From assembly GCA_030636065.1 (NCBI GenBank), contig DAOVXR010000026.1:1-11504 (forward strand): 11,504 nt of DNA. Reading direction: 5' to 3'. The notes beneath the pieces are model-generated. The model searched no databases. It worked only from the letters and a program-made list of their open reading frames with translations, and was not told the origin of the DNA. Each line of letters opens with the position of its first letter. Within the stretch, counting starts at the first letter, position 1. The translations under genes were made by a program, and so were the position numbers. Shown here in pieces: positions 1 to 7,383 of this stretch. The DNA is from Sedimentisphaerales bacterium (GTDB taxonomy: Bacteria > Planctomycetota > Phycisphaerae > Sedimentisphaerales > SM23-30).

Positions 1-28
1 GAAGAGGGGATATTCCCGAAAGTTCAGT

Positions 29-148
29 TTAAGCCAAAAGCAATCGTCGGCCTTTCGGTTCGGGGATGGGATCGCCAAACTCTTTTGCAGTGGTTATTAT
101 CTCGTACTTGGTCGTTCGTCTTGTCCTCCGAACTGCATAAAAAAGCAC
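29..148 (-). CDS. Possible 39-residue reading frame, doubtful
   Basis: A minus-strand frame beginning at a GTG at 146-148 and ending at a TAA at 29-31. It reads as a basic, plausible-looking peptide that contains TTKYEIITTAKEFGDP and ends in PEPKGRRLLLA. The frame stays open upstream of the GTG, back through the terminator hairpin and into the end of the large dockerin gene, with no ATG and no ribosome binding site. No family is recognised. It could be the remnant of a longer gene, part of a dispersed element that includes the hairpin, or chance. Reported only because the composition looks more protein-like than random. Confidence 0.18.
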   Translation of the reverse strand: MLFYAVRRTRRTTKYEIITTAKEFGDPIPEPKGRRLLLA

Positions 149-192
149 ACCTGCGCTTCGGTCGGGGTAAGAGGTGGTTTGCGCAGGTGTGC
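139..192 (-). terminator. Rho-independent terminator of the dockerin-protein gene
   Basis: A perfect 12-bp inverted repeat (GCACACCTGCGC at 145-156 against GCGCAGGTGTGC at 181-192) surrounds a 24-nt loop. Read on the minus strand it is followed at once by six T residues (139-144). It begins 30 bp beyond the stop codon of the 951-residue gene, which is the usual place for an intrinsic terminator. The loop is longer than usual. Confidence 0.75.
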
Positions 193-222
193 CTGTTAGT
201 ATTATAGAATGTTTGTTTAAGG

Positions 223-3078
223 TTAATTGAGTTGTTCAGTCAATCGCTCAAGCTCTTTATTGAGCTTATCTATAAACTCGAACCACTCTTTCTCGCTGAT
301 TTCCTTGATGAGTTCTTCTCTGTGCGTTTGCCACATTTCACCAACGACGATCAGAATGTCTTTAAACAGTTCTATTTGTTCCTTAATAGTCAACTCAGGT
401 GGAGGCGAAGCAACTTTCTTGTCGATTGAGGCCGACCGTCCGGCTGATTTTTGGCCGTCGGGCATACCCATAGCCATTGTTTTACCCAGCTTCATCGGAA
501 GAGCGACCATCCTCTGGCAACTCATCCACAGCCAATCTTCGACAAATAGGGCAAGGTCGGCAATATCTATTATTGTGCCGTCGCCGTCCAGATCGTAAAG
601 GTCGTCCCAGCCCTGATCGTTCGAGGCATAAAGCCAATGAGCCGAAAAAACATCGAAGTCCAACAGGTTGACAATTTCGTCCTCGTTGAAATCGGCCGGG
701 CTGACGTAACAGCAATCTTTGTATTCGTCAGCACCCATATCCGTCCGAAGACCGATCTTACGCCAGTGCTTGTCGATGTCCCGCTTGCCGCCATAATACA
801 TTCCCGGATCACCCGCATCAATACAAGGTGAATCCCAATCTAAATGATAATCGTCGTTTTCAGAATTGACAAAACAGGGATCATCGTCAATATTACCTAT
901 GCCAAAGATTACCCCTGTATTAGGATCACCATCAGGATATTCGATACAACTGTATGTCGCATCGCAGCCAATAAGGTCGTTATCTTCGTCCGAATGTCCC
1001 CATATTATGGAGTTCGTTATCACCGGATCAATTTCACCGTCGAAATATATACCGGTCTCGTGGTTATTCGCCACCGTGCAATGACCAATGGTAATAACCG
1101 CATTGGGGTCTTCCATATATATGCCATCGATATTGCGATATATCCAGTTGTTCTCGATAAACATTTGCGCATCATAGCCATATATCCCCTGAATGTTCTC
1201 TTTTATACGATTATGTGAGGCCGTGAGCGCTCCGCTTTCACATAAAATTCCGCCTTCCCAGCCGTTGCGAACTATAAACCCGTCAAGAGTTGCGCAATTG
1301 ACCTTATCCCCACTGCGAACGACGTAGAGAGAATTCTCTTCGTTGTGCCGGTTGGGATCGGCCGTTACCGGGAAATTGTAATTGTCATTGTCGGAAATAT
1401 CGCCGCATAGAATAGTTTCGTAAATCATCCAGTTTCGCTCGTCCGGGTCATTAGCACCCAACCCGGCAAAACCACCATAGACCGCCACGCCGTTGACCAT
1501 ATCAAACGAATACAACTGATTCGGATCGTTCACATTCGCAGGCTTATATTTTCCTTCGGCCACATATATCTTGTCGCAGACCGTCGCGATTTCCAGTCCC
1601 GCGTCAAGGTTCAGAAAAGCATCGTACCAACTGCTGCCATTCTGCGCTCCTGCCGTGGCGTCCTTATCGACATAAATTATATCGCCATACTCACCGCAAC
1701 CACAAACATCTGTATATATAGTGTCTTTATCCCAGTATTCTATTCCGTCAACTTCCATTTCGATTCTGACAGTGTTTTTGATACTGCCGCCGGGCGCTAC
1801 ATATTCATTTATGCTGACAACGAGACTTACATTGAAGGGCAGCGTAACAGCGTTCGGATCAATTATCCATGTTACTGTATGGCTACACGGATCATATGAA
1901 CCACCATCAGTCGCCGAGACAAAATCGACCATATTTGAAAGCGTATCTTTTATTGTAAGGCTTTCCAGTTCGTCCCAATCGGAATTACACGGGTCGCACG
2001 GGTCAAGCCACGCATCATAGACGGTTATTGCATAGGTAATCTCCTCACCATTCACCGGATCAATGCAATCCTCAACATCATCAGTTTTACTCACACCCAA
2101 CGGCGCTTCAAAATCCACATCAGCCACACAAACGCCTGCGCCACCGCATCCACCACTACCAGCCGGTTCGTGATCAATTTGTTCCCACTCATTGATATTC
2201 CACGTTTCGAGTTTGTAATTATAGGTTGTCATATAGACAAAATCGGTTCCTTGTGAGACTGCCAGCCCAATTACGCCGCCTCCAATATTCTCTATGTGAC
2301 CATCCGCACCCGCATTAAGATCATATCTGATCAAATTATTATGGCTGTAGTAACCTCCGGCGTAAAGCCAGCCATTTTCTTCGTCAATATCGATATCGAC
2401 GACATGATTACCATTGCCCAGATCAATAGTTTGTATCGGCGCGAAATAATCATTGGTATCATAGACATGGACATATTGACTGATTTCACCAAGCGCGAAC
2501 TGACTTATGTATAAATATCCAGTGCTGGAATCAAGAACCAGCCCGCATCCCTTAACTTCCTGCACCAGATTGGTATCAAAAGGCTCAAGCTCACGATAAT
2601 TCGCTCCTGTACATGGGTCAGGAATGAGCGTTAATGTCTTGTCGCCCGAATCCCAGTCATAAACGAACAGCTTGTTTGTACCGCGATCAACCGTATAAAG
2701 TAAAGTTGAACACGGATCAGAATAATCCAGCGCCAGGCCTGCAAGATCACTTGCACCAGTAGCCTCTACAATATCCTCTTGTAGAAATGTCTTGGCGTTT
2801 ACTAACTCAATCCTTCTTCTATTTTCAAAAGTCACAAACAAAATATCGGATTGCACATCTATTATGACATCGGCCGGAGCGCCAACAGTCAAGTTGTACG
2901 TCGCTCGATATTCCAGTTGACCTTCCCGATCACCTTCCAATATATAATATGAGTTTAGAGCCGAGGTTTCGTGCCGAGGAATGGCATATACGGATTTTCC
3001 CTCCAAAGATTTAGTGGTAACAGTAAGCAGAACAACAGCAAACACCGATAAAACAACGCTTTTAATACTATCGTACAT
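223..3078 (-). CDS. Secreted multidomain protein: beta-propeller, DUF11-like, beta-helix and dockerin modules
   Basis: A 951-residue exported protein. The ATG is preceded by AGGGAGG (3085-3091) at 6-nt spacing. A signal peptide covers residues 1-32, with cleavage probably after VYA. Residues about 50-305 read as a YVTN/NHL-like beta-propeller, with repeated 'V-D-I-D', 'GLALD' and 'LYI' strands. Residues about 327-458 resemble the DUF11 'conserved repeat' domain (KTDD, ITYAITVYDA, LTIKDTL). Residues about 465-788 are a right-handed parallel beta-helix that opens with IIYVDKDATAG and closes with the DIDKHWRKIGLRTDMGADEY block common in planctomycete surface proteins. Residues 794-854 are a dockerin type I-like module with two Asp/Asn-rich calcium loops (ADFNEDEIVNLLDF and DLDGDGTIIDIADL). 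A 95-residue charged, helical tail follows. Asp-Pro-Cys occurs six times and Asp-Pro-Asn five times. The beta-helix suggests carbohydrate binding or cleavage, but no catalytic residues can be assigned. It lies 48 bp behind the PEP-CTERM gene, probably in the same transcript. Confidence 0.88.
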   Translation of the reverse strand: MYDSIKSVVLSVFAVVLLTVTTKSLEGKSVYAIPRHETSALNSYYILEGDREGQLEYRATYNLTVGAPADVIIDVQSDILFVTFENRRRIELVNAKTFLQEDIVEATGASDLAGLALDYSDPCSTLLYTVDRGTNKLFVYDWDSGDKTLTLIPDPCTGANYRELEPFDTNLVQEVKGCGLVLDSSTGYLYISQFALGEISQYVHVYDTNDYFAPIQTIDLGNGNHVVDIDIDEENGWLYAGGYYSHNNLIRYDLNAGADGHIENIGGGVIGLAVSQGTDFVYMTTYNYKLETWNINEWEQIDHEPAGSGGCGGAGVCVADVDFEAPLGVSKTDDVEDCIDPVNGEEITYAITVYDAWLDPCDPCNSDWDELESLTIKDTLSNMVDFVSATDGGSYDPCSHTVTWIIDPNAVTLPFNVSLVVSINEYVAPGGSIKNTVRIEMEVDGIEYWDKDTIYTDVCGCGEYGDIIYVDKDATAGAQNGSSWYDAFLNLDAGLEIATVCDKIYVAEGKYKPANVNDPNQLYSFDMVNGVAVYGGFAGLGANDPDERNWMIYETILCGDISDNDNYNFPVTADPNRHNEENSLYVVRSGDKVNCATLDGFIVRNGWEGGILCESGALTASHNRIKENIQGIYGYDAQMFIENNWIYRNIDGIYMEDPNAVITIGHCTVANNHETGIYFDGEIDPVITNSIIWGHSDEDNDLIGCDATYSCIEYPDGDPNTGVIFGIGNIDDDPCFVNSENDDYHLDWDSPCIDAGDPGMYYGGKRDIDKHWRKIGLRTDMGADEYKDCCYVSPADFNEDEIVNLLDFDVFSAHWLYASNDQGWDDLYDLDGDGTIIDIADLALFVEDWLWMSCQRMVALPMKLGKTMAMGMPDGQKSAGRSASIDKKVASPPPELTIKEQIELFKDILIVVGEMWQTHREELIKEISEKEWFEFIDKLNKELERLTEQLN

Positions 3079-3126
3079 GTGTAGCCTCCCTGAAATAAAG
3101 TTATATATTTTGTTTTGACTTAAATG

Positions 3127-3708
3127 TCATCTTACACTTTTTCGTTTGCGCGAAATGAACCAACCGATTGTTATCAATATTCCAATACATGGCTCCGGTA
3201 CAAAATTGATATGGTTAATGGTATCTAAATCGATTATTTCAATGTTAAAGCTACCACCATTATTCCACCATACCCCTGTAAGCAAACCATCATCCCATGT
3301 CCCCCCTGTCGGATCCCACACATAGCTATCTACATAAAGGTCCAGTTCGCTTAATTCCACAGCATCAATGAAAATAATGTTTCCACTATAAATTTTTGTA
3401 TAACTGGAGCCAAGCGTGAACACGGTATTAATGTCTCCACCGTACACATTTGCTATACTGGAATCATGAGGTCTGAGAAGATCAATATCACTGCCAGCAT
3501 ATACATCCACTTCACTGGTATCCTGACAACGCAATATTCCAATCTCCCCGCCAGTGATATCAGCCGTTGCTGAGTTAAGCATGTCAATCTCAGCTTCATA
3601 TCCTTCACTAAAGACATGATGTCCGCTTTCCCACGTTTGGTCGGCCTGCGCCTGAATCGATGTCATTACCAAAAACAACACTAACATTGACGTGATTTTC
3701 GTTTTCAT
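3127..3708 (-). CDS. PEP-CTERM sorting-domain protein with short beta-repeats
   Basis: A 193-residue secreted protein. The start is fixed by AGAGG (3715-3719) 6 nt before the ATG. Residues 1-20 are a signal peptide (cleavage near SIQA). Residues about 45-127 hold four or five degenerate repeats of about 20 residues with the pattern 'S-x-(V/I/L)-x-(V/L)-Y-x-G-x-I' (SEVDVYAGSDI, SIANVYGGDI, SYTKIYSGNI, SELDLYVDSY), as in a small solenoid. The C-terminus carries VPEP (170-173), a hydrophobic stretch 175-186 and a basic RKRK tail. That is the tripartite PEP-CTERM signal recognised by exosortase, which normally sorts proteins to the envelope or extracellular matrix. No exosortase gene lies in this window. 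It is the first gene of a likely two-gene transcript with the dockerin protein. No enzymatic function is evident. Confidence 0.85.
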   Translation of the reverse strand: MKTKITSMLVLFLVMTSIQAQADQTWESGHHVFSEGYEAEIDMLNSATADITGGEIGILRCQDTSEVDVYAGSDIDLLRPHDSSIANVYGGDINTVFTLGSSYTKIYSGNIIFIDAVELSELDLYVDSYVWDPTGGTWDDGLLTGVWWNNGGSFNIEIIDLDTINHINFVPEPCIGILITIGWFISRKRKSVR

Positions 3709-4170
3709 AATACACCTCTGTCAAAAAATATTATTACCTACCACCGGATAATACCGGACAATTATTCATCGTTTTATTTCACGGCTTTAAACTAAAGAAG
3801 GCACCGCCGCAAGTGCCCGACATGGGCCGCCAGACCCGTTTGGAAACACATGCTGGCAGTGCCCATACAGGGCACCGACCATCACGCAACTTCCAAACAA
3901 TCAAACCTGGCGGATTATGTCGAGATGTTCACTGGTAACAGTGATTTATATATTCAATTGTCTGCTGAAAAATCAGCCGTAAAAAAAGACCTCCTGCCCG
4001 AATCGGGCCGACTCAATTATAAACTGTTTTCGGGATTTACTCCCATTTCAAGAACCATTACTTAACATATTATACTACATCCGATATCTTTTTCAACAAA
4101 AATCTTTCTTTCCTGCCCGCCGGTCTGTCTGCCTAATAGCCTTTTTCGCGTAACATACTGGTATTAAAGG
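3709..4170. other. Gene-free stretch with small hairpins
   Basis: No convincing gene is visible here. The stretch has several short hairpins: GTGCCC/GGGCAC (3859-3875), TCACTG/CAGTGA (3929-3944), GCTGA/TCAGC (3964-3977) and GCCCG/CGGGC (3996-4008). A run of seven A at 3981-3987 would be a T-run in a minus-strand transcript, but 8 nt separate it from the 3996-4008 stem, so it is a poor terminator. The promoter of the PEP-CTERM gene must lie just to the right of 3708, though no clear -35/-10 pair can be chosen. A plus-strand frame at 3850-4065 has no ribosome binding site and looks non-coding. Confidence 0.5.
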
Positions 4171-4503
4171 CGTTATCGCCACTTTTGCACCCGGCGAGAC
4201 CACTTTTTTCGGCTGTCAGAGTACTTTTACAAACTGCGTAAGCACTATTTCAGCCTGCACAAGGCATGTTACCGGCTGCAATAGGTGTCTTACGGGCCGT
4301 TTGAGTACGAATACCGACGGACCGGCGCTGTTTCAGCCTGCGCGAGTACTCATGCAGGTTAGCGAAGCACTCCGCAAGCCTGCCGGGCAATAATACAGAC
4401 TGCGCAAGTACTAATTCCGCCGCGCGAGACACAATTACATTAGCGAAGGACATGATTACATCCGCGCGGGACGTAATTACATCCGCGTTGGGTGCAAAAA
4501 CAG
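4171..4503. repeat. Array of 16 diverged 21-bp tandem units
   Basis: By eye the stretch divides into 16 consecutive units starting at 4171, 4192, 4213, 4234, 4255, 4276, 4297, 4318, 4338, 4359, 4380, 4400, 4421, 4441, 4462 and 4483. Thirteen units are 21 bp long, and three (starting at 4318, 4380 and 4421) are 20 bp. Most open with CTG, CCG or CGG, often continue GCG-A, and keep an 'AGTAC' or 'AGCAC'-like core followed by an A/T-rich part. A rough core consensus is YTGCGCGAGTACTA. No two units are identical. The 20-bp units break every reading frame, so the array is not one continuous coding region, although on the minus strand part of it reads as heptapeptides (AELVLAQ and similar). Two weaker units may extend it to about 4128. 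It ends 18 bp from the stop codon of the FN3 gene. Confidence 0.7.
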
Positions 4504-4512
4504 TCTGTTTTT
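4496..4512 (-). terminator. Weak terminator-like palindrome after the FN3 gene
   Basis: AAAAACA and TGTTTTT flank a 3-nt loop, about 10 bp beyond the stop codon of the FN3 gene. On the minus strand the stem ends in a T-run, as in an intrinsic terminator, but the stem is almost entirely A/T and only 7 bp long. The last array unit overlaps it. If it does not work, transcription would read on through the repeat array. Confidence 0.3.
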
Positions 4513-4521
4513 TTGTTATGG

Positions 4522-5136
4522 TCAGATGTTCGCAACGCGTGTCGCCGGGTCGGACCAGGGGCCGTATTCCGAGCCGCGGATGGCGCGGACGCGAATCCAG
4601 TATTGTTGAGAGGCCGTCAGGCCCGCGATTTCATATTCACTTTCGCTGATAGCGGCGTTACCGATTTGTTGTGTCATAGCGGAGTCGGTGTACCATTCGA
4701 TCTGATAGGCGGCCGCGCCCTGTTCGCTGTCCCAATCGACAAAGACCGATGCGGGTGATGTGCCGTCCTCGACCTTGATGATGACAACCTGTTCCAGCGG
4801 TACGGATTCGCGAGTTGTTTTCTTGGGTGTCAGTCCGAAATTGTTTTTCTCCGGCCCATCAGGCCCGTAAAGGCCATCGGTTACCTCGTCGATCCGTTTC
4901 ATAGTCTCGACGCCAGCATCGCGCTTATCGCGAAGGGTGGCCCGCGCCTGGGCGAGTTGGGCTTTAAGATCGTTGACTGCCGTAATTGCGGTAAACAGAA
5001 CGGTTATATTCGCGTTGACACCCGCTTGCGTCGGCGCAGTCGTCGGCCAGTTTGCTTCTCCGGCGATGGCCGAAGAGGCCTGCATAAGCTGATCCCGTAA
5101 TTCGTTCGGCTTGGTCGGTATCCTTCGTTTTGCCAT
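4522..5136 (-). CDS. Small protein with helical N-terminal half and fibronectin type III domain
   Basis: A 204-residue protein with no signal peptide or membrane segment, so probably cytoplasmic unless exported by another route. AGGAG (5143-5147) lies 6 nt before the ATG. The basic N-terminus (MAKRRIPTKPNELRDQL) leads into helices to about residue 90 (AVNDLKAQLAQARATLRDKRDAG, split by short turns), likely coiled or helical-bundle. A GPDGPEKNNFG linker follows. Residues about 116-202 form a fibronectin type III domain, with the core Trp in FVDWDS, the YQIEWY strand, LTASQQYWIRVRAIRG and the closing GPWSDPA. The precise function is unknown; FN3 domains bind proteins or polysaccharides. The gene stands alone between acs and the 21-bp repeat array, and its 3' end almost touches that array. 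Confidence 0.82.
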   Translation of the reverse strand: MAKRRIPTKPNELRDQLMQASSAIAGEANWPTTAPTQAGVNANITVLFTAITAVNDLKAQLAQARATLRDKRDAGVETMKRIDEVTDGLYGPDGPEKNNFGLTPKKTTRESVPLEQVVIIKVEDGTSPASVFVDWDSEQGAAAYQIEWYTDSAMTQQIGNAAISESEYEIAGLTASQQYWIRVRAIRGSEYGPWSDPATRVANI

Positions 5137-5226
5137 GTTTGTCTCCTATGTTAAAATTTATCCCAGTCTCACAATTCTATCATTTCAGCCAGCGACCAGC
5201 GGAAGCGGTCTTTTGGCCATCTATAT

Positions 5227-5250
5227 AAACAGAAGAAGTGGCTATGCCAC
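5227..5250 (-). terminator. Possible weak terminator of acs
   Basis: GTGGC and GCCAC (5238-5242 and 5246-5250) form a 5-bp stem with a 3-nt loop. It begins one base after the acs stop codon and is followed on the minus strand by TTCTTCTGTTT. The stem is short and the T tract is interrupted, so termination may be partial. The FN3 gene 115 bp downstream has its own strong ribosome binding site. Confidence 0.3.
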
Positions 5251-5251
5251 C

Positions 5252-7207
5252 TTACTGTCTGCCTTCCACGAGGTTTTCGACGACATGGGGATCAGCGAGG
5301 GTAGTAGTATCGCCTATCTGATCGACAGCGCCTTCGCTGATTTTGCGGAGGATACGCCGCATAATCTTACCGGAACGTGTCTTGGGCAGTGCCGGGGTGA
5401 ACTGAATCTTGTCGGGAGAAGCATGGGGGCCAATTTCCTTGCGGACGGTCTTGACCAGTTCCTTTTTCAGTTCGTCCGAGGATTCCTGACCCGTTCTGAG
5501 TGTAACATAAGCATAAATCCCCTGCCCCTTCAGATCGTGGGGCATACCTACCACGGCAGCCTCAGCAACAGCCGGATGCTTGCCTATGGCGCCTTCGATC
5601 TCGGCGGTGCCGAGCCGATGGCCGGAGACGTTTATCACATCATCGACGCGGCCGGTAATCCAGTAATAACCGTCTTCATCACGACGACAACCGTCGCCGG
5701 TGAAATACTTGCCCGGATACATACTGAAATAGGTCTGATGGAAGCGTTCATGATCGCCGTACAGCGTTCTCATTATGCCGGGCCAGGGGAACTTGATGCA
5801 AAGATTACCGCTTACGCCATTGCCTTCGATAACAGTACCGCTTTCATCTACCAGCTCAGGCTGAACACCGAAGAAAGGCAGAGTGGCCGAGCCGGGCTTG
5901 GTCTTGATTGCCCCGGGCAGCGGGGTAATCAGAATGCCGCCGGTCTCGGTCTGCCACCATGTATCAACGATAGGACAGCGTTCTTTGCCGACAATACGAT
6001 AATACCAGTGCCATTCGGGACTCTTAATAGGTTCGCCCACCGTGCCAAGCACTTTGAGAGTGGAAAGATCACTTTTTTCGACCCAGGAATCGCCTTCTTT
6101 CATCAAGGCACGCAGGGCCGTCGGAGCGGTATAGAAGATATTGATCTGGTGCTTATCGACAATCTGCCAGAACCGACTGTAATCGGGATAATTAGGCACA
6201 CCCTCGAACATTACCGAGATTGCCCGGTTACACAGCGGCCCATAAACGATATAGCTATGGCCGGTAACCCAACCGATGTCAGCGGTACACCAATAGATGT
6301 CTCCCTCTTTATAATCAAACACATACTTGTGAGTTATCGCGGCATGAAGCAGATAGCCGCCGGTTGTGTGGAGTACACCCTTGGGATGGCCGGTCGAGCC
6401 GGATGTATATAAAATGAACAACGGGTCTTCAGCGTCCATCTGCTCCGGCTTACACTCTGTCGATTCATCCTTTGTTATATCATCCCACCAGAGATCACGA
6501 CCGTCAGTCATCGGCACTTCGTTACCGGTGCGTTTTACCACGACAATATGCTCGATACTGGGGCAGTCTTTAACAGCCGCATCAGCATTGGTCTTCATTG
6601 GAATATCGTTCTTTTTGCCGCGCATGGCTGTGTCCTGGGTGATTAAAACCTTGCAGGACGAGTCGTTGATCCGCTCGGTCAACGAGTCAGGGCTGAACGC
6701 ACCGAAAACCACATTGTGGACGGCTCCGATACGAGCACAGGCCAACATTGCTACCGGCAACTGCGGCACCATCTGCATATAGAGGCAAACACGATCACCC
6801 TTTTGGACGCCAATCTTCTTGAGGGCATTGGCAAACCGGCAGACATTGTCCATAAGCTCTTTATAGGTTACTTTGGAGTCTTCGCCGGGGTCGTTACCTT
6901 CCCAGATTAAAGCGGTCTGGTCGCCGTGGCCGGCCTCGACATGACGGTCCAGACAGTTATAACTGATATTGAGCTTGCCGCCCTTGAACCATTCGATATT
7001 CGCTGTTTTAAAGTTCCAGTCCAGAACCTTGTCCCATTTGGAGTCCCAACTGACGAATTTTTCCGCCATTTCGGCCCAGAACCCCTCCGGATCGTCAACA
7101 GACCGCTTGTACATCTGCTGATAGGTCTCAAAATCAATTTCTGTCTTGCCCTTGATGGCCGCGGGCACATCATAGGTGGGAATGCCGGATTTGTCTTCAA
7201 CTACCAT
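5252..7207 (-). CDS. acs: Acetyl-CoA synthetase (AMP-forming)
   Basis: Activates acetate with ATP to acetyl-AMP and transfers it to coenzyme A (EC 6.2.1.1), in the cytoplasm. The 651-residue length matches the Acs family. AAGGAG (7215-7220) lies 7 nt before the ATG. Visible adenylate-forming motifs are the ATP-binding loop [11 protein letters not shown] (267-277), [10 protein letters not shown] (415-424) with the Trp pair that shapes the acetate pocket, GEPI (391-394), [20 protein letters not shown] (501-520), the hinge [12 protein letters not shown] (522-533), and [11 protein letters not shown] (608-618). In the last of these K614 is the catalytic lysine that is reversibly acetylated in many bacteria. 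No key residue appears to be missing. It is encoded downstream of the MBOAT/SGNH pair after a 176-bp gap that may hold its own promoter. Acetyl-CoA from this enzyme could feed that pair, but Acs is also a general housekeeping enzyme. Confidence 0.97.
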   Translation of the reverse strand: MVVEDKSGIPTYDVPAAIKGKTEIDFETYQQMYKRSVDDPEGFWAEMAEKFVSWDSKWDKVLDWNFKTANIEWFKGGKLNISYNCLDRHVEAGHGDQTALIWEGNDPGEDSKVTYKELMDNVCRFANALKKIGVQKGDRVCLYMQMVPQLPVAMLACARIGAVHNVVFGAFSPDSLTERINDSSCKVLITQDTAMRGKKNDIPMKTNADAAVKDCPSIEHIVVVKRTGNEVPMTDGRDLWWDDITKDESTECKPEQMDAEDPLFILYTSGSTGHPKGVLHTTGGYLLHAAITHKYVFDYKEGDIYWCTADIGWVTGHSYIVYGPLCNRAISVMFEGVPNYPDYSRFWQIVDKHQINIFYTAPTALRALMKEGDSWVEKSDLSTLKVLGTVGEPIKSPEWHWYYRIVGKERCPIVDTWWQTETGGILITPLPGAIKTKPGSATLPFFGVQPELVDESGTVIEGNGVSGNLCIKFPWPGIMRTLYGDHERFHQTYFSMYPGKYFTGDGCRRDEDGYYWITGRVDDVINVSGHRLGTAEIEGAIGKHPAVAEAAVVGMPHDLKGQGIYAYVTLRTGQESSDELKKELVKTVRKEIGPHASPDKIQFTPALPKTRSGKIMRRILRKISEGAVDQIGDTTTLADPHVVENLVEGRQ

Positions 7208-7277
7208 ACGATAACTCCTTATCTGATAAAAACATACATTTCGATAGCCAGTAACACTCAGTCAAGGCCACAGCAAC

Positions 7278-7301
7278 TATACTTTCTCCATAGATAGTAT
7301 A
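7278..7301. promoter_or_regulatory. Inverted repeat in the acs leader, possible operator
   Basis: TATACT (7278-7283) and AGTATA (7296-7301) form a perfect 6-bp inverted repeat with a 12-nt spacer, 71 bp upstream of the acs start codon. The spacing suits a dimeric repressor or activator. No clear -35/-10 pair could be placed beside it, so the role is a guess. Nearby, a run of nine A at 7352-7360 (T on the minus strand) lies shortly after the SGNH gene stop but lacks a convincing stem. Confidence 0.25.
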
Positions 7302-7383
7302 AAGACCAGCCATTCTAACGCGGACCGGTATATTCCGCAATATCTAACATTAAAAAAAAATTCTCTCTCTAAAAGGGGGCAGG

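Noticed and set aside
3850..4065. Plus-strand 71-codon frame in the gene-free stretch
   Set aside because: No ribosome binding site, no domain, and the sequence is occupied by several hairpins, which suggests non-coding DNA.
4250..4453. Minus-strand 67-codon frame across the repeat array
   Set aside because: It is a shadow of the 21-bp units; the 20-bp units shift the frame and there is no ribosome binding site.
4171..4503. CRISPR array
   Set aside because: The units are contiguous, none are identical, there are no spacers, and no cas genes are near.
5195..5214. Plus-strand hairpin with TTTT between acs and the FN3 gene
   Set aside because: The stem is bulged and no plus-strand gene precedes it, so it is probably incidental.
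5111..6412. Plus-strand 433-codon open frame opposite acs and the FN3 gene start
   Set aside because: It lies antisense to the well-supported acs gene, has no recognisable domains or ribosome binding site, and owes its length to the codon pattern of the opposite strand.
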